The notes under the pieces were generated by a model. It ran no database searches, was not told the DNA's origin, and saw only the letters and a list, made by a program, of their open reading frames with translations. Shown here in pieces: positions 62,751-64,000 of a stretch of DNA of 64,000 nucleotides. Position numbers and translations under genes: made by a program. This DNA is from Bradyrhizobium sp. ORS 278. Lineage in GTDB: Bacteria; Pseudomonadota; Alphaproteobacteria; Rhizobiales; Xanthobacteraceae. The stretch spans positions 868,001 through 932,000 of the forward strand of contig NC_009445.1 of NCBI RefSeq assembly GCF_000026145.1, written 5' to 3'. The first letter of the stretch is position 1, and each line of letters starts with the position of its first letter.

Positions 62751-64000
62751 CGCGGGCGGCAACGCTGGCCTGGTTCGCCCGGCACGAGATCAGGCTCGCC
62801 TGGCGGGAATGGCTCGGCATGATCACGGCCGGCCGGCGGCGCCGCACCCGCGCGGCGATCATCGGGCTCGTGCTGTTCGGCGCCATCATGCATTTGCCGG
62901 CCTGGGCCGTGGTCGGCCGCTATGCCGACCTGCAGCCGCCGCTCGACAAGACCGAGCTGATCGTGATCACCGCGACCATCATGCTGTCCTGGGCCTTGAT
63001 GCTGTCGCAGGCCATCGAGTCGGTCACGCGGGTGTTCTACGCCCGCGCCGATCTCGATCTCATCATGTCCTCGCCGGTCCGGCTCGCCGAGATCTTCTCG
63101 GTGCGCATTGCCGCGATCGCGCTCTCCGTGACCAGCATGGCGCTGCTGCTGGCGACGCCGTTCGTCGACGTGCTGCTGATCGAAGGCGGCGTCCGCTGGC
63201 TTGCTGCCTTCGTGGTCGTGGCAGCCGTGGGGCTGACGGCTGCGGCGCTGGCGATCGCAATCACCATCGTGCTGTTCCGCCTGATCGGTCCGGCGCGCAC
63301 GCGGCTGGTGGCGCAGATCCTGGCCGCCGTGATCGGTGCCGGCTTCGTCATCATGCTGCAGATCGCCGCGATCGTGTCCTATGGCACGCTGTCGCGGTTT
63401 GCCGTCCTCACCTCCGATGCCGCCGCCGCAATCGCCCCCGATCCTGACAGCCTCGTCTGGCTGCCGGCCCGTGCGGCGCTCGGCGACCCGCAGGCCTTGC
63501 TGATCCTGCTTGCGGCCGGGCTGCTGCTGCTCGGGGTCGTCATGATGGTGTTCTCGCCGCGTTTCGCCGACACCGCGATCAGCGCCGCCGCGCAAGGCGT
63601 CTCCAGCCGCGCCGGCGCGCAGATCCGCAGCTTCCGCGGCGGCTCCCGGCAGCAGGCGCTCCGGCGCAAGGAGCTCATGCTGCTGCGGCGCGATCCCTGG
63701 CTGATCTCGCAGACGCTGATGCAGCTGCTGTATCTCGTGCCGCCGGCCCTGCTGTTGTGGCGCAGCTATTCCGACAGCTCGCAAGCGGTGATCCTGATCA
63801 CGCCGGTCTTCGTCATGGCGGCGGGCCAGCTCGCCGGCGGTCTGGCCTGGCTCACGATCTCCGGCGAGGATGCGCCTGAACTCGTGGCGACGGCCCCGCT
63901 GCCGGCGGCGCGCATCGTGCGTGCAAAGATTGAGGTCGTGCTGATGACCATCGCGGTGATTTTCGCGCCCCTGGTGGTCGCGCTCGCCTGGGTCGCGCCA
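62747..64000 (+). CDS. ABC exporter permease (runs off the right edge)
   Basis: The visible 418 residues start MTRAATLAWFARHEIRLAWRE and have about eight hydrophobic helices, first IIGLVLFGAIMHLPAWAVVG. A cytoplasmic part near residue 280 to 315 contains RRKELMLLRRDPWLISQ, as in ABC-2 permeases of about 550-580 residues. Start overlaps the ATPase stop. The C-terminus is outside the window. Confidence 0.85.
   Translation, partial: MTRAATLAWFARHEIRLAWREWLGMITAGRRRRTRAAIIGLVLFGAIMHLPAWAVVGRYADLQPPLDKTELIVITATIMLSWALMLSQAIESVTRVFYARADLDLIMSSPVRLAEIFSVRIAAIALSVTSMALLLATPFVDVLLIEGGVRWLAAFVVVAAVGLTAAALAIAITIVLFRLIGPARTRLVAQILAAVIGAGFVIMLQIAAIVSYGTLSRFAVLTSDAAAAIAPDPDSLVWLPARAALGDPQALLILLAAGLLLLGVVMMVFSPRFADTAISAAAQGVSSRAGAQIRSFRGGSRQQALRRKELMLLRRDPWLISQTLMQLLYLVPPALLLWRSYSDSSQAVILITPVFVMAAGQLAGGLAWLTISGEDAPELVATAPLPAARIVRAKIEVVLMTIAVIFAPLVVALAWVAP

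Overview
The window is GC-rich, densely packed alphaproteobacterial chromosome. Its gene content (an alphaproteobacterial-style che operon, a TAXI-TRAP receptor, an NF038122-type metalloprotease, purine-breakdown genes, many intergenic palindromes) fits Bradyrhizobium or a close relative. That assignment is inference from gene content; no rRNA or marker gene is present.

Layout. 1-690: right edge of an integrated element, with a tyrosine integrase running off the left end and a 45-nt 3' half of tRNA-Arg(ACG) serving as the distal att site. 768-1841: hisC. 1982-11040 (minus): one chemotaxis operon in the order STAS, cheA, cheW, mcp, mcp, cheW, cheR, cheB, with no cheY or cheD. 11242-22361 (minus): a nine-gene block of SWIM zinc finger, DUF5691, MoxR AAA ATPase, DUF5682, VWA protein, M48 protease, GRDP-like protein, TIGR04222 membrane protein and a membrane-anchored CobT-like VWA protein. 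It looks like a MoxR/VWA machine of unknown purpose. Two of its genes are broken: DUF5682 by one in-frame amber codon, M48 by a stop and a frameshift.

22518-41238: mixed genes (GT39-type glycosyltransferase, TAXI receptor, aldo-keto reductase, metalloprotease, small secreted proteins, YgiQ, HAD phosphatase, SPFH protein, hydrolases, lrgAB). A gene-poor stretch at 30151-31128 holds a group II intron 3' remnant and several palindromic repeats. 41349-46541: a LysR regulator divergent from lrgAB, then a class II amidotransferase, an asparagine-synthetase-like amidotransferase and a GCS2-type ligase that together look like a small amidated-peptide pathway.

46548-60275: catabolic genes. They include an amidohydrolase, an esterase plus ring-cleaving dioxygenase pair with a divergent LysR, 5-hydroxyisourate hydrolase followed by an allantoinase-OHCU decarboxylase fusion, an amidase with an MFS transporter, a divergent HIUase paralogue that has lost signature residues, a polyamine/opine-type ABC importer, and an allantoin/hydantoin-racemase-like protein lacking both expected catalytic cysteines. 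The end of the window has a DUF3429/DUF2256/SDR operon and an ABC exporter whose permease runs off the right edge.
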